From Megamerina dolium (lineage: Eukaryota > Arthropoda > Insecta > Diptera > Megamerinidae): 64,000 nucleotides of DNA. Positions 24,181 through 35,590 of the stretch are shown here, piece after piece. Numbering within the stretch: the first letter of the stretch is position 1; every line of letters begins with the position of its first letter. The stretch lies in assembly GCA_963854835.1 (NCBI GenBank), contig OY978527.1:35797040-35861039 (forward strand). The letters are read 5' to 3'. Made by a program: the position numbers and the translations under genes. The notes under the pieces are model-generated. The model did not search any database, was not told the DNA's origin, and saw only the letters and a program-made list of their open reading frames with translations.

Positions 24181-25441
24181 CCTTACAGTCGGCTGGGGCC
24201 GACCAAATTATACCCTGCATATGTATGTATATAAAAAGTTTGCTCGAATTCCATCCTTTTCTTTTATTTGTATGGGAGCTACATTAAGAAGTAGGCGTTT
24301 CTCGCCAGTTTTTCGAGGAACAATTTCTGCCTATAATACTAAACTACACCTGAAATATGGGTGTTTTAATATTTAAGATAATTCCGAGGCTTTGTATAGA
24401 ACTATATAAAAAGTGGGTGTGGCGTGCCTCTTTCTTGTAAATCTAACTATCTTTGCAATGTTAATCCACGCCTTAAATATGGTTGCCCTACGCTGAATAG
24501 TTCGTAACTTAAAGAGGTTAAATTTTTTTTTAATTTTACCAACTTTGTATGGTAGCCCTATTAAGAAGTGGGCGTGGCGTACTGATTTCCTGCGAGAATA
24601 TTTTCAACAACGATATTAATCCAACTGTCAATTATGGTTGTTCTAGACAGAAGATTGCCGAAGTTACACTGTTTCAATTGAAAAGAAATTCAGTCATTTT
24701 GGATGGGAGCTACCACAAACAATGGGCATGGCTCGCCTATTTCTTTTAAATCTAGTTATCTTTACAATGCTAATCGATAACGTAAATATGGTTGTTCTAC
24801 GCTAAATAGGATATAAGTTATGACGATAAACATTTTTTTTTATTTCCTCCACTTTGTATGGGAGTCCCAAAAAGAAGTGGGCGTGCCACACTGAATTTTT
24901 GCCAGTTTATTTCCGAATACCATATTAATCCATGCGTCAATTATAGTTATCCTCGACAGAAGATTGTAGAAGTTACAGCTGTTTCAATTTGAAAGAAGTT
25001 CGGTCGTTTTGTATGGGGGCTACTATAAACAGTGGGCGTAGCAGTATAACATAACTCCACATGCCAAATATTGTTGCTCCAGATGGTATATTAAGTGAGC
25101 TATAGCAAGTTAAAAATTTTGAAAGTTCCGAGGTTAGTTGCTTTGAATGTTTGGTGTGGGCGTGGCTGTTGACCGATCAATCCCCTCTGTACCCTTGAAT
25201 CATAGATTACTTATGCCAAATTTCGTCAAAATTGCTCAATATTTGCTCAAGTTATCGTGCGAACCATCCAGGTGACAGACAGACGGACGGACGGACGGAC
25301 GGACGGACATCGTTAAATCGAAAATTTAAGCGACGCTGATCACGAATATATATCTATGTCTATATCTCCGGAGATCCCTTCAAGTACACAAACATCTGAC
25401 CGAAATGAATATATCTTGCATATTACATTATGCAGGGTATA
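24181..25441 (-). mobile_element. DINE-1/INE-1-like element, full-length uninterrupted copy
   Basis: 1.26 kb. On the minus strand: TATACCCTGCATAATG start, TGATCAGCGTCGCTT, a GTCC microsatellite of about 8 units (about 25270-25310), at least five degenerate internal repeats carrying GTATGGGNNCTAC and GTGGGCGTGGC, and a 3' hairpin GTCGGC-CCCA-GCCGAC followed by TGTAAGG. The paralogous locus at 12240-12255 lacks it. No coding capacity. Confidence 0.75.
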
Positions 25442-26707
25442 AAAATGCATAGTTGCATAAGGAGTAGAATTTTCATTTGAGTAAAACGTGTTTAAGTGCT
25501 TAAAATTTTTTTTTTGTCCATTACAATACATTATACGCGAGTAACGAAGTCACTTCAAAATCAAGAATTAATTTATTATTACACAGCCAAGTTGTGATTA
25601 AAGCATTAAACAAGCAGATATTATACCATCAATTAGTTCTAGAAATACAAGCGAGACATGAATCGATTCAAAATTTGTTACAACATAAATATTTACTTAA
25701 ACGATATGGGATAATTTCTCTCATGATACAAAAATGTCGCCGCTCTGATACTTTTCTCCTCAAGTAGTGCTTCTAATAGTATGTTTACAAATTTCTAAAG
25801 GGATTATTAGCTGTCAAAATCCAACGCCAAATCAACGCCAATGTTGATTTTACTCCCTTCTTCACAAAATAATCGATAAAAACAGAGTTGTATAGAGGAA
25901 AAACTAACAAAGTTATCGGTATTTGCACAAAATCCTAGATTATGGCGGTAGTAATTTTTTATAGAAAATCTGATTGTTTAGAAACTAGATTTGAGTGATA
26001 ATCTCAAAAATGAAGATAATCTCGTATTTGTAAACATACTATAAGCTTTATTTCATAACTAAGGTATTCATCTATGGTTTTTGTCATGTCTCATGCGATA
26101 AATATTTTGATGGATGGATGATGGATGAAGATTTTCCTGAGCATAACTCTATCGATTACCCATATGATCGAACTTCGAATATATGTCATGTATAGGTAAG
26201 TATGACATACGTTACGTTATATATGTTACAAAATATAAAAATATTCGTAAATGGAGAAAATTGATTGACTCTATTAATAATGTTTACAATATATTAATAT
26301 ATTAATATATAATATAATATTAATATTTAATAGTATAATATAATCTGATTAAATTTATATCAGAGGCCTGTATTTTTATATTACATATTGTATAAGTAAG
26401 CACAATGTTGCATATTAATTAAATTTTAATTAGGTTTGATCGAGTGCACATTGTATTTGTATAAAATTATGGAAGAGACTGTGCTATAAATGTGTGCTAT
26501 AAATAAATAAATAATAATTTTCGAATTATCGAATTTGCCGATTATTTGATATATCGCATTAATTAATCGGCAAAACATCGATAACAATCATAATAATCGA
26601 TAATAATTTTTGTTGAAAATTAATTGAAATTTCAAAATAGTTATATAATTCGGCCAAATTACATACGAAACACGAAAACATAGAATAGTAAACAGTACAA
26701 ATTCTAT
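25442..26707. repeat. Duplicated intergenic block X, copy 3
   Basis: Collinear with 1773-3693 and 15312-16567. Contains a short TATTAATATATTAATA-type AT repeat near 26290. Non-coding. Confidence 0.75.
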
Positions 26708-28009
26708 TTAGTCTGCTTTACATGTTGCATCACAGGTTTTTGATGAGTTTGAAGTATGTGCTTTTTTCTCTGAGGCATTCTTACCATATGGCTTGTCTGC
26801 ATTTACCTCCAGAAAGTAGTTACCTTTTAGATTATGACTAACCGCATAACCCATGGCTGTTTCATCGCCTGGGCATTTATTCTCGCGTAAATGTGTCAAC
26901 GAATTACAACGTTTTGCCATGAAATTCTCTTCATTACCCGGATATACGGATTCTGCGTAGTATTCCCAGGCGCGAGCATGTGCACAAGTTATTGTCAAAC
27001 AACCGGGCGGTAAAGAAACTAATCCACCAGGATAAAAATCAACATCACCCAATGGATCACGTTTACCCAATACACCCGAATTCGTATGTATGACATCGAT
27101 AAATTTGGCATCGCCACGTAAGAGCCCCGAAAGATTTTCACCTTCATTGAAACATGGTTTTGCAGGATCTAAGCCGGTAATGCGAGGTAATATTTTACCA
27201 GTTATATAATTGAAATAACGACCAGCAGCACCTACAATGTGTGCACCCAGACTATGACCGATCAAATGAATATTATCGATGGGTACAATTTCAATTAGCT
27301 TCACTAAGCCGTGAGCAACATTTTCACCAATTTCCTCCGTATTTAAAGCCGACCATGTGTACAGAGTGTCAACGAAACTGGCAGCATCAATCGCCTACAA
27401 AAAAGCCAGGTATCATTTGTGAATAGTACTAAGTATAAAACGGTTATTCAAGTTTACCACAAAATTTGTATCATCTCGACAATTATAAGCCTCTGCTATA
27501 GTATCAATAACTTCAGTGTCATTAACCGTAGTCGTCCAGCCGGAGGCAAATATAACCACTTTCTTCTTGGCATTAAATTCAGGACTCTTCCACATATCTT
27601 CTGCTTTCAGCAATGGATAGCTGTATTTCTTGCAGGCGGTACGAAATTGAAATTGCATCTTATTGATGTCCGGCGTTATTTTTGGTGTAATCGCATCTGT
27701 AGATACTGCGGCAGAACCTACAACAAGTAAGCACTTCAATTAAGCTACGAATGTATGATTTGCCCCGCTGAACATACAAATTTTATTTATAGATGTGGAT
27801 ACGAATTCAAATGGATAACCTGCTATTAATTGTTTCGATGATTCAAATAGACCTTTCGGTGTTGGCAATGAATTTGCGGTATGCTTCACAACACCCGATA
27901 CAATATCGGTGCCTGTTTTAATCACATCCTCAAATCCTAGGAATCCATGTGCGCGAACAAATAGCATAAATGCCAATATTACGAAAATATTTAGAAATTT
28001 CATTTTCAT
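26708..28009 (-). CDS. Type II secreted lipase (pancreatic-lipase / phospholipase A1 family), intact copy
   Basis: Exons 28009-27778, 27717-27458 and 27394-26708 (introns 60 and 63 nt, GT-AG, phases 1 and 0), giving 392 residues. Start MKMKFLNIFVILAFML is a clear signal peptide; a second in-frame ATG is at 28003. Triad: Ser about 212 in IGHSLGAH, Asp about 240 in GLDPAKPCF, His about 303 in TCAHARA. It has a Lys/Asn/Ser-rich C-terminal tail (KNASEKKAHTSNSSKTC). It differs from the type I genes in signal, tail and many core residues, so the two types are old paralogs, while the type II pseudogenes B and C are recent copies of this gene. Probably an extracellular lipid hydrolase. Confidence 0.93.
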
Positions 28010-28068
28010 AATATATATTTCTGTTATTTTTAATTTCTGCGATCTTTTAATATTCACGTCTTACATGC

Positions 28069-28105
28069 AACTGATCGTATGTACTGACTTTGCATTAATA
28101 TTTAT
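28069..28105 (-). promoter_or_regulatory. Core promoter of the type II lipase: TATA-like box and initiator
   Basis: Minus strand ATAAATA (28105-28099) followed about 31 nt later by an arthropod initiator TCAGTT (28074-28069). The predicted leader to the ATG at 28009 is about 60 nt. Confidence 0.45.
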
Positions 28106-28594
28106 TGTATTGTATAATACATAGTAATATTTAGAAGCAGAAGAAGAGGAAGAAATAGAACAACAAATTTATATTTCAATGAAAACAACCAATATTTTAG
28201 AATTTACAACTTACGTGCTTACAAGTTGTATTTGTACACATCAATGTATTTGTCTACCTTTGCCCATATCTGGTGCAAATGATCAAATATTATATACTTT
28301 TATGTAGCACTTGTGTGCATACTACACAGGTATACTTTTCTAATAATAAATTTCAAGTACCTAATTGATTATGTAGAAAAGAAAAAAGCAAATCAATTTA
28401 AATTCATATTGTGTACGGTTTCCGGTTGGAAGAAAAAGTAGTTTGATTGCTTACTTTTGTTTTTTTGTTCAATTGTTTCGAGAAATTTGATTCATATATC
28501 ATCATCATGAGATATGTCGCATATATAAGATGTATAAGTATATCTACATATTTGTATTTATTTTTGTATGCAGCTCACATGTCCTTTCAATTTT
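28106..28594. other. Intergenic upstream of the type II lipase
   Basis: AT-rich. It contains no supported gene; any upstream regulatory sites could not be recognised. Confidence 0.5.
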
Positions 28595-30862
28595 TATACC
28601 CTGCATAAGTAACATATATGCAAGGTATATTCATTTCGGTTAGATGTTTGTAACCACTGGAAGAAATCTCCGGTGATATAGAAAAATATATATCAGATGT
28701 AGTAAAAAGAAATCCATTATTTTTCAAATAGATGGCTTTAGTAATCTGTATCTCGCGTTGTATAAGTGCGATCGGATTAGGATGGGATAAATAAATTTTT
28801 CAATCAGTTTTGTGATTGCTTGACTCAGTATTGTTTGAGCACGCGTCACAGATGGACACCAGTAAAGAGAAAATATGCCATATTGCCATATGCCAGACGG
28901 CTGAAAATGTGAATAGTGTTTATGGTTCTGATACTGTAACAGCCAATTCCGTGTAATTTTGGTTTCGTCGATTCCGTACCGATAATTTTGATGTCAAAGA
29001 TGATGTCAAACATTGCATAAAAAACCGTTTGGAATCATTTAAATAAGGCTGACTCGATGTATGGGTGCTACACGAGTTAACACAAAAAAAAACCTCATGG
29101 ACCGAATTTCCATCTGCGAATCGCTGCCGAATCGCAACAAAATCGATCCATTTCTGAAGCGGACGGTTTCTGGTGATGAAAAGTGGGTCATTTATGACAA
29201 CGTCGAGTGAAAACGGTCGTGGTCGAATCGCGGTGAGCCGGCGCAAACGGTGGCCAAGCCAAGATTGACGGTCAGGAAGGTTTTGCTATGTGTTTGGTGG
29301 GATTGGCAGGGAATCATCTACTATGAGCTGCTCCCCTCGGCTAAACTCTTAATTTGGACCTGTACTGTCAACAGTTGGACCGTCTGAAGAAAGCAATCGC
29401 CTAGAAGCGGCCATCTTTGGCCAATAAGAGGGGAATTATGTTCCATCAGGACAACGGGAGCTTGGTTGGGTGGTTCTTATGGACTTGGCACCAAGTGATT
29501 ACTACCTGTTCCTGTCAATGGCGAATGATTTTGCTGGTGAAAAATTCGCCTCAAGAGAAGCTTGTTAAATCGACTGTCCCAGTTTTTTGCCAATAGGGTT
29601 GAGGGTTTCTATGAGAGTGGCATTATGACGTTACAAGTTATCGAACAAGTTATTGAACAAAACGGTGCATATTTGACCTAAATTGGATCATTCTAACTAT
29701 GCTAAATAAAACCTTCAATTGAATGCAAAAACAATGGATTTCTTTTTACTAGATCTTATATATTCGTGATCAGCGTCGCTTGAATTTTCGACTCAATGAT
29801 CTCCGACCGTTCGTCCGTCTCCTGGCTGACCGCACGGTGTCACCGCACGATAACTTGAGCAAATATTGAGCTATTTTAACGAAATTTGGCGGAAGTAACC
29901 TATGATCCAAGGGTATGGAGGGGATTGATATTGGCAATGATCGGTCAATAGCCACGCCCACACCAAACATTCAAAGCGACTAACCTCTAAATTTTCAACA
30001 TCTTTGACTTGCTATAACTCACTTAATATACCATCTAGAACAACAATATTTGGCATGTGGAATTATGTTACACTATTACATAATTCTGCCAAATCTGGGC
30101 GAGTTACGCTCTTTTTGATAGAGCTTCCATACAAAGTGCCTGAACTTCTTTTAAATTTAAACCGTTGTAATTTCGGTAATCTCCTGTCTATAACAACCAT
30201 AATTGACACTTAAATTAATATTGTAGTTGGAAATGAGCTGGGGTAAAATCAGAATGCCATGCCCACATCTTTATATGGCTCCCATACAAGGACGTGGAAA
30301 ATAAACAAACATTTTGAAGCGCCATATCTTACGAACTATTAGAATTTTAACTAACTAACTAGATAACTAGACCTATAAGAAATGGTCGAGACACGCCTAC
30401 TATTTATGGTAGCCCCCATACAAAGTGACCGAATTTCTTTTAAATTTAAACCGCTGTAACTTTGGCAATTTTTCGCCTAGAGCAATCACAATTAACACTT
30501 GGATTAATATGGTAGTCGGAAATAATGTAGCATGAAAGCAGCATGCCACGCCCACTTCTTAATGGGAATATTATACAAAGTGGCGAAAATTAAAAAAAAA
30601 AAGAATCAACTATTCAGCGTAGGACAGCCAAATTTAAAGTGTAAGTTAATATTGCAAAGATAATTAGATTTAAAAGAAAGCTCTCATATAAAACCTCGGA
30701 ATTATATTAAACATTAAAACACCCATAATTTATATTAGTATTATAGGCAGAAATTATTTCTTAAACAATTGGTGAGTCACGCCTACTTCTTAGTGTAGCT
30801 CCTATACAAAGTAATGGACGTAAAAGCAGGGTATAATTTGGTCGGCTCCAGCCAACTGTAAG
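28595..30862 (+). mobile_element. DINE-1/INE-1-like element in plus orientation, interrupted by a mariner
   Basis: Starts TATACCCTGCATAAG, continues after the mariner at TGATCAGCGTCGCTTG and GTCCGTC-like repeats (about 29805-29825), and has internal GCCACGCCCAC repeats. It ends in hairpin-like GTCGGCTCCAGCCAAC then TGTAAGG. It is more diverged than the copies in the lipase array (hairpin stem mismatch), so it is probably older. Confidence 0.72.
28702..29749 (+). mobile_element. mariner element with degenerate transposase
   Basis: 1048 bp, TA on both sides (28700-28701 and 29750-29751), terminal inverted repeats GTAAAAAGAAATCCATT... at both ends. Transposase traces on the plus strand: TVSGDEKWVIYDNVE around 29165-29210, GEPAQTVAKPRL and KVLLCVWWDWQGIIYYELL. 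Several frameshifts and stops and the loss of most of the region around the third Asp make it non-autonomous. The mellifera/mauritiana-type DD34D mariner family is inferred. Confidence 0.9.
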
Positions 30863-31530
30863 GTCATTTTCACTTAATATTTAAGTACTACTTAAACAGG
30901 TATTTACTTAATATACAACACATAGTGGTGGTGGTGTAGCGAAGCGGTATTAGAATGATAGACACCTCTTGGCCGATGGACTAATTAAACAAATTAATTA
31001 TAACATTTAGAAATTAAAAAATTTAATAATTCTTCTCTATACTCGAACAATTTGTGCTTGAGTTTATAATCATTAGGGGTCCATCGTTCATAGTATTTTT
31101 GTATGCGTAATGATCTTAAAATTTGAATGTCAAACTGATTATGTATTTTTAAGCAATTATTGTGTACAGTAAGTCTAATATTTATTGATTTTTAAAGCAA
31201 TGTTCTTCGAAAATTTGTGAAATAATATTGTAAAGTAATAATTATGGACTTATAGCCCTATTCTGCCATTAAATTCGCAAAATTCCATAAAATTACTTTA
31301 TCGCTGTTCACTTTGCCGTAATGCAATTGACTAAATTTTATCAACCACATCACACATGCTTCGACAGTGGAAATAAATCAAAAATGTTGAGCCTTAGATT
31401 TTCATATACGAGGTTTCATTCGAAAAAGAAGAAATTTTAAAAATGGACAAAACGTCCAGATTCATATCCTGCAAATCTAAAAATAAATAAATAACAAAAT
31501 AAATAATGAAAATATGAATATGAAAATACA
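30863..31530. other. Intergenic, nothing firmly recognised
   Basis: AT-rich. A GTGGTGTAGCGAAGCGGTATT-like segment (about 30930-30985) is reminiscent of a tRNA-derived SINE head but is too short to call. Confidence 0.4.
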
Positions 31531-31735
31531 GCAGCAACAATTTGCCATGAAAAGGCTTCTAAAAGTGGTCTGTGGCATTGTTCAAAAAAAGTGATGTCAC
31601 AAGAGTTCTGCCATTCAGATTCGGCTAATATAAGTAGTTCCTTCGAAAAATGTAAAAATTTTACACACACTAAAGTACTGGAAGAGAAACTCGCCCATAG
31701 GTGCCTTCGGAGCTTATAAGCGCCACATATTTATC
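31531..31735 (+). mobile_element. SINE family 1 copy, body only
   Basis: Matches the body of the complete copy at 56283-56581 in order: AATTTGCCATGAAAAGG, AAAAGTGATGTCACAAGAG, TTCTGCC, GGCTAATATAAGTAG, GGAAGAGAAACTCG, then GGAGCTTATAAGCGCCACAT at the 3' end. The tRNA-like head is missing or decayed. Confidence 0.75.
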
Positions 31736-32040
31736 CCGCACATCTAGAGGTACATAAACGAATGTAAGTGCCAAGCTTTTACACTTTTTTTGTGGTATAA
31801 TTTCAGAGTATCAATATTTTATATATCATAAATATTGGGTGATGTAAAAGGCATTATCGGCTTTTTGTCAGAAGATTGATTGAATCTGATTGTATCAAAC
31901 ATTTCTTCAGAAGACCGTTTTGTAATTCGTTATTCATGTAAAAAGTTATATTGGCTTGAAAATGACGTGAAATTTATAATGAAATATTTTATGTGATGCT
32001 TTTTTACTGCACACAATTTTGTGCTGTTTACGGTTAGATT
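31736..32040. other. Intergenic, nothing recognised
   Basis: AT-rich, no supported feature. Confidence 0.5.
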
Positions 32041-32160
32041 GACGGTGAATTGATTGCACGTGGCTGGGAAGTTTTGATGTACCCACCTTATAGCTCAGAC
32101 CTTCCATTTGTTTTGGTCACTGCAAAACTCCATTGATGGAAAAACATTGGCCAACAGAAG
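32041..32160 (+). mobile_element. mariner transposase relic
   Basis: Plus-strand translation reads ELIARGWEVLMYPPYSSDLP, equivalent to the conserved stretch before the third catalytic Asp of mariner transposases. The following sequence no longer aligns. Short, dead fragment. Confidence 0.65.
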
Positions 32161-33041
32161 AACCACACAAAATCGATTAACCATGTTTTTTATATACTAA
32201 AGGAATTATGAACTAACCAAAAAATGGCAAAAGGGTATAATAATGGCACATAAAGGACATTTTCATTCATAACTTGACCTAAAAACCGATAACAGTTTTT
32301 ATATGTATGCAAATTATAGCACTTCAGTATTTAAAATATTTCACAAATTTGCTTGCCCGTTTCGCGTAAGACTAGTTAACCTTACAATCCACCTTACTAA
32401 TCCACATCTTAAATAAGTTCAGTTACAATAAATATCTGAAAAGAAAAAAAATATATATATTAAACATTGTGTAATCACTTACGATTACATGATGTAATCT
32501 ATATTAATATTTTGACCACCACATAACAACAAATCAAATAAATCGTGTGCATAATTACAATATATTTAATTCCTAATTAATGCTAAAATATATTAGATAT
32601 ACACACTGGTGTAGAATTAACAAAATGTAACCTTAATTTATAAGATTATATTTATTACTTATTGTTAGCTTCGTGAGAAGATGCAATGAATAATGAAAAG
32701 AAAGCTAAACAAGCAAAAAACAACACTATATGCATAAATCGAATTTGTGTTGTTGTTGTTGTTGTTGTTGTTTCATGAAATCCCTTATAGAATGCTATAT
32801 GGTAGTGTGAAATTTATTGAGCAGCGTAGCTCAACCTAAAAAGTTGGGTGAGCATCCAAATGCTATTCTGTTAACTGCCCCCTCATTAAGTGCGAGACGT
32901 CCTCGAATCGAAAAAAAAGTGAAATTATCTACATATAATATTAGATAGGTAATTCTTCGTGAAATCTTTTACATCCAATTGATGTAAAGTAGAATGTAAG
33001 CGCAGTCACTGGTATTTAAATTCACAAAATTTATTCTAAGG
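32161..33041. other. Intergenic with a (TTG)n microsatellite
   Basis: Contains TGTTGTTGTTGTTG at about 32746-32772. No supported gene. Confidence 0.6.
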
Positions 33042-33055
33042 CTTATAAACAATGT

Positions 33056-34158
33056 TTTTTTTTTTGTTTTTTTTTTTAACGAGGAGGAAAGCATCGAAAG
33101 CCTATATCCGTGCGAGACTTTAACCCGCTAAAACCACCTCACGTCCGGACGGAAGATTCCTCCTGGAACGACCGCTAAGTATTTCGTCAGGAAGACCGTC
33201 ATGAGCGATTTTCTTGTAGTTCGTTAGGTAGGTCATTTAGTTCGTACCTGTCAACATTGCAGCAGCATTCATTCTGCGTTCCATTGCTCTATGGCGTCCT
33301 ATGCGTCAGAGCTCAGTCATCATTCGTGCAGCTACCGATTGTACTACCACCCACTTTTGAAGTGATTCGCACATGTGCGATATCAGGTTGCTATTTGTAG
33401 GGAATTCTCCAAATGCTTCCTGCATAGCTTGCCTCTCATTTCTAAAGCGAGGACAACTGAAAAGGACGTGTTCCGCATGTTCAATTTCACCAGAACATTC
33501 AGGGCAGAAAGGATCTTCCTCGTGCTTAAAACGGTGTAGATATTGCTTAAAACATCCATGTCCGCTTATCAATTGGGTTAGATGGAAATCCACTTCACCA
33601 TGTCTTCTGTTAAACCAAACTTCTACGTTTGATATCAACCTGTATGTCCATCTACCTTTCACAGATGTTTCCCACCTCTGTTGCCACTCCAAAAGACTGC
33701 GTCGCCTCTCTTCCTCCTTTGATGTAGTTCTGTCCGGTGAGCGAATTCGCTGCAGTTCGCGTTCCAATATGTCAATAGGTAGCATTGACGCAATGACCAC
33801 GATTGCATCGTCCGACACGGTGCGAAAAGCGCTAGCTACCCGCAGTGCACTCAAACGGTATGTAGATCTGATGCCAGCTATGTATGTAGCTTTCTGTGTT
33901 GCGTCAGCCCAAACTGGAGCTGCATACAGCATGATAGAGCTTGTCACCTTTGCCAGCAATTTCCTTTTACTAGAACGGGGTCCACCTATGTTCGACATTA
34001 TGCGCGACAAAGCATTATTCACCTTTGCAGCTTTATCGCTAACCGCGGCAAGGTGTTCCTTAAAAGACAGCCGTGTGTCAATTCGTACGCCCAGGTATCT
34101 GATGTGGGGTAGCCAGGTGATTTCATGGTCACCAACCTTGAAGGTGAAAACCTTCAAC
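33056..34158 (-). mobile_element. R1-like non-LTR retrotransposon, 5'-truncated, 14-bp target duplication
   Basis: Bounded by CTTATAAACAATGT at 33042-33055 and 34159-34172. On the minus strand it ends in an A-rich tail (T-runs at 33056-33078 on the plus strand). The visible coding part is the C-terminal end of ORF2 (stop at 33306), open for about 280 codons: RT-thumb region HIRYLGVRIDTRLSF, SIMLYAAPVW, and a zinc finger CX2CX8HX4C (CPECSGEIEHAEHVLFSC). The 3' UTR spans about 33079-33305. The perfect target duplication and unbroken frame indicate a recent insertion. Confidence 0.93.
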
Positions 34159-34172
34159 CTTATAAACAATGT

Positions 34173-34550
34173 GTAAATATATATATGCCAATGTCAAATA
34201 AGACTAGAATTAATGAAAAATATTTTCGAGCTTAAAAGCTAATCATTTAACTGAGGAAAATTTGTATTTCAACTATTTTAGAATCTTAAGGATAGCGTTT
34301 CACATGTTTAGCTCTAAGAAAAATGGCATATTTAATAATTGAAAAAAGTGTATGTACAAGTATTTCAAAAATTTTTTATTATTTTATATTTTATATACCA
34401 TAAATTCTATTAAATTAAGGTGCACAAGAAATATAGGGTCTCAGTGCAACACAACCCCTGAAATAATAACAAATTCCATTAACAGATTTATTCAAAATCA
34501 CTACATTTCAAAATGTTCGATATTTTTGGTAACTCTTCTGAATATTTTTT
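34173..34550. other. Intergenic, nothing recognised
   Basis: AT-rich, no supported feature. Confidence 0.5.
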
Positions 34551-35590
34551 ACTTACTTACTTATGTGGCCATTGCAACCGAAAATTTATTTAAACCAAAT
34601 ATAGCATGCTTCGCCAGCTCTTTCTTTCGCTAGTTGGCACCAGTTAAAAATTCCAAGCGCTGACAAGTTCTGCAGTACTTGACCTTTTCCGGACGTTAGA
34701 TTTTCCCGCTCTTTTCCCTCGTCTACCAGCGGGTTCTGAATATATCATCTTCTTAGCCAGAGCGTGTTCTTGCATTTGACGCGACTCTTTCTCCAACTCT
34801 AAAAATGCTGTACTGACTGCTCGCGTGTTCATGCCGATTATGTCAATATCATAGATAGTGCCATTATGTCGTAGATCACTAGTTCGTATTATTTTCTCCA
34901 TAATAAGATGTAGGAAGTGGCACGATAACGAATCACCTTGTCTGAAACCCCGTTCAGTATTAAACGGCGGGGATAGGTCCTTCCCAATTTTCACTACACA
35001 ACGGGAGTTGTGTAGTGAAAATTCGCAGGTATATCAAATTCAGACATAGTTATGTAGAGGTATTCGCTTATCGGACTGTCAAAATCGGATGTGTGTCGAT
35101 CTGTTTTTCTTGGATCTTCTTTGGCATTTGGCGTTGTGTGAAAATTTGATCGATGGTGGATTTATTCGGTCTGAAGCCACACTGATAAGGTCCAATCAGG
35201 TTGCTGAGCATAGGCTTCAATCTTTCACACAATACACAGGATGCGATGCTAAGAAGACTTATTCTACGGTAGTTGGCACAAATTGTGGGGTGTCCTTTCT
35301 TATGTACGGGAAAGAGGACACTGAGCATCCAATAATCGGGCATGCTTTCATCCGCCCATATGATGGCTTATGAGCTGGTGTATGCTGGAGCTCATCGCCT
35401 TCTGTGTTAAACAACTTGGTAGGCAGGCCAGCAGCACCTACAGATATGTTGTTTTTCCGCCTAGAAATGGCCTCTGACCTCATCATGGTCGAGTGGTGGA
35501 ACATCTATATCATCATCCGTGATTGGAAAGTTCGGAAGATCTCCTTCACTGACGGGATTGTGAATTTTCCCACTATCTATGAAAACTGAT
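34551..35590 (-). mobile_element. RTE-like non-LTR retrotransposon, internally deleted
   Basis: Minus strand. From about 35590: DDDIDVPPLDHDEVR, then RT with SVLFPVHKKGHPTICANYRRISLLSIAS and PYQCGFRPNKSTIDQIF, then NTERGFRQGDSLSC. The segment holding the YADD box is deleted (sequence jumps to DIDIIGMNTRAVS), and another deletion joins SRQM to the C-terminal EHALAKK. It ends in a 3' TAAG tail (34551-34564 on plus as CTTACTTACTTA). Multiple frameshifts; dead. Confidence 0.85.
34986..35023. repeat. Perfect 17-bp inverted repeat with 4-nt loop
   Basis: AATTTTCACTACACAAC, spacer GGGA, then its exact reverse complement. It lies in the RTE-like copy where the related element at 39003-40044 has only an imperfect palindrome. 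Confidence 0.95.

Noticed and set aside
30930..30990. Possible tRNA or SINE head
   Set aside because: Only a weak A-box-like run; no B box at the right distance.
33373..34176. 267-codon plus-strand frame
   Set aside because: Antisense shadow of the R1-like ORF2 C-terminus, which has recognisable RT-thumb and zinc-finger motifs on the minus strand.
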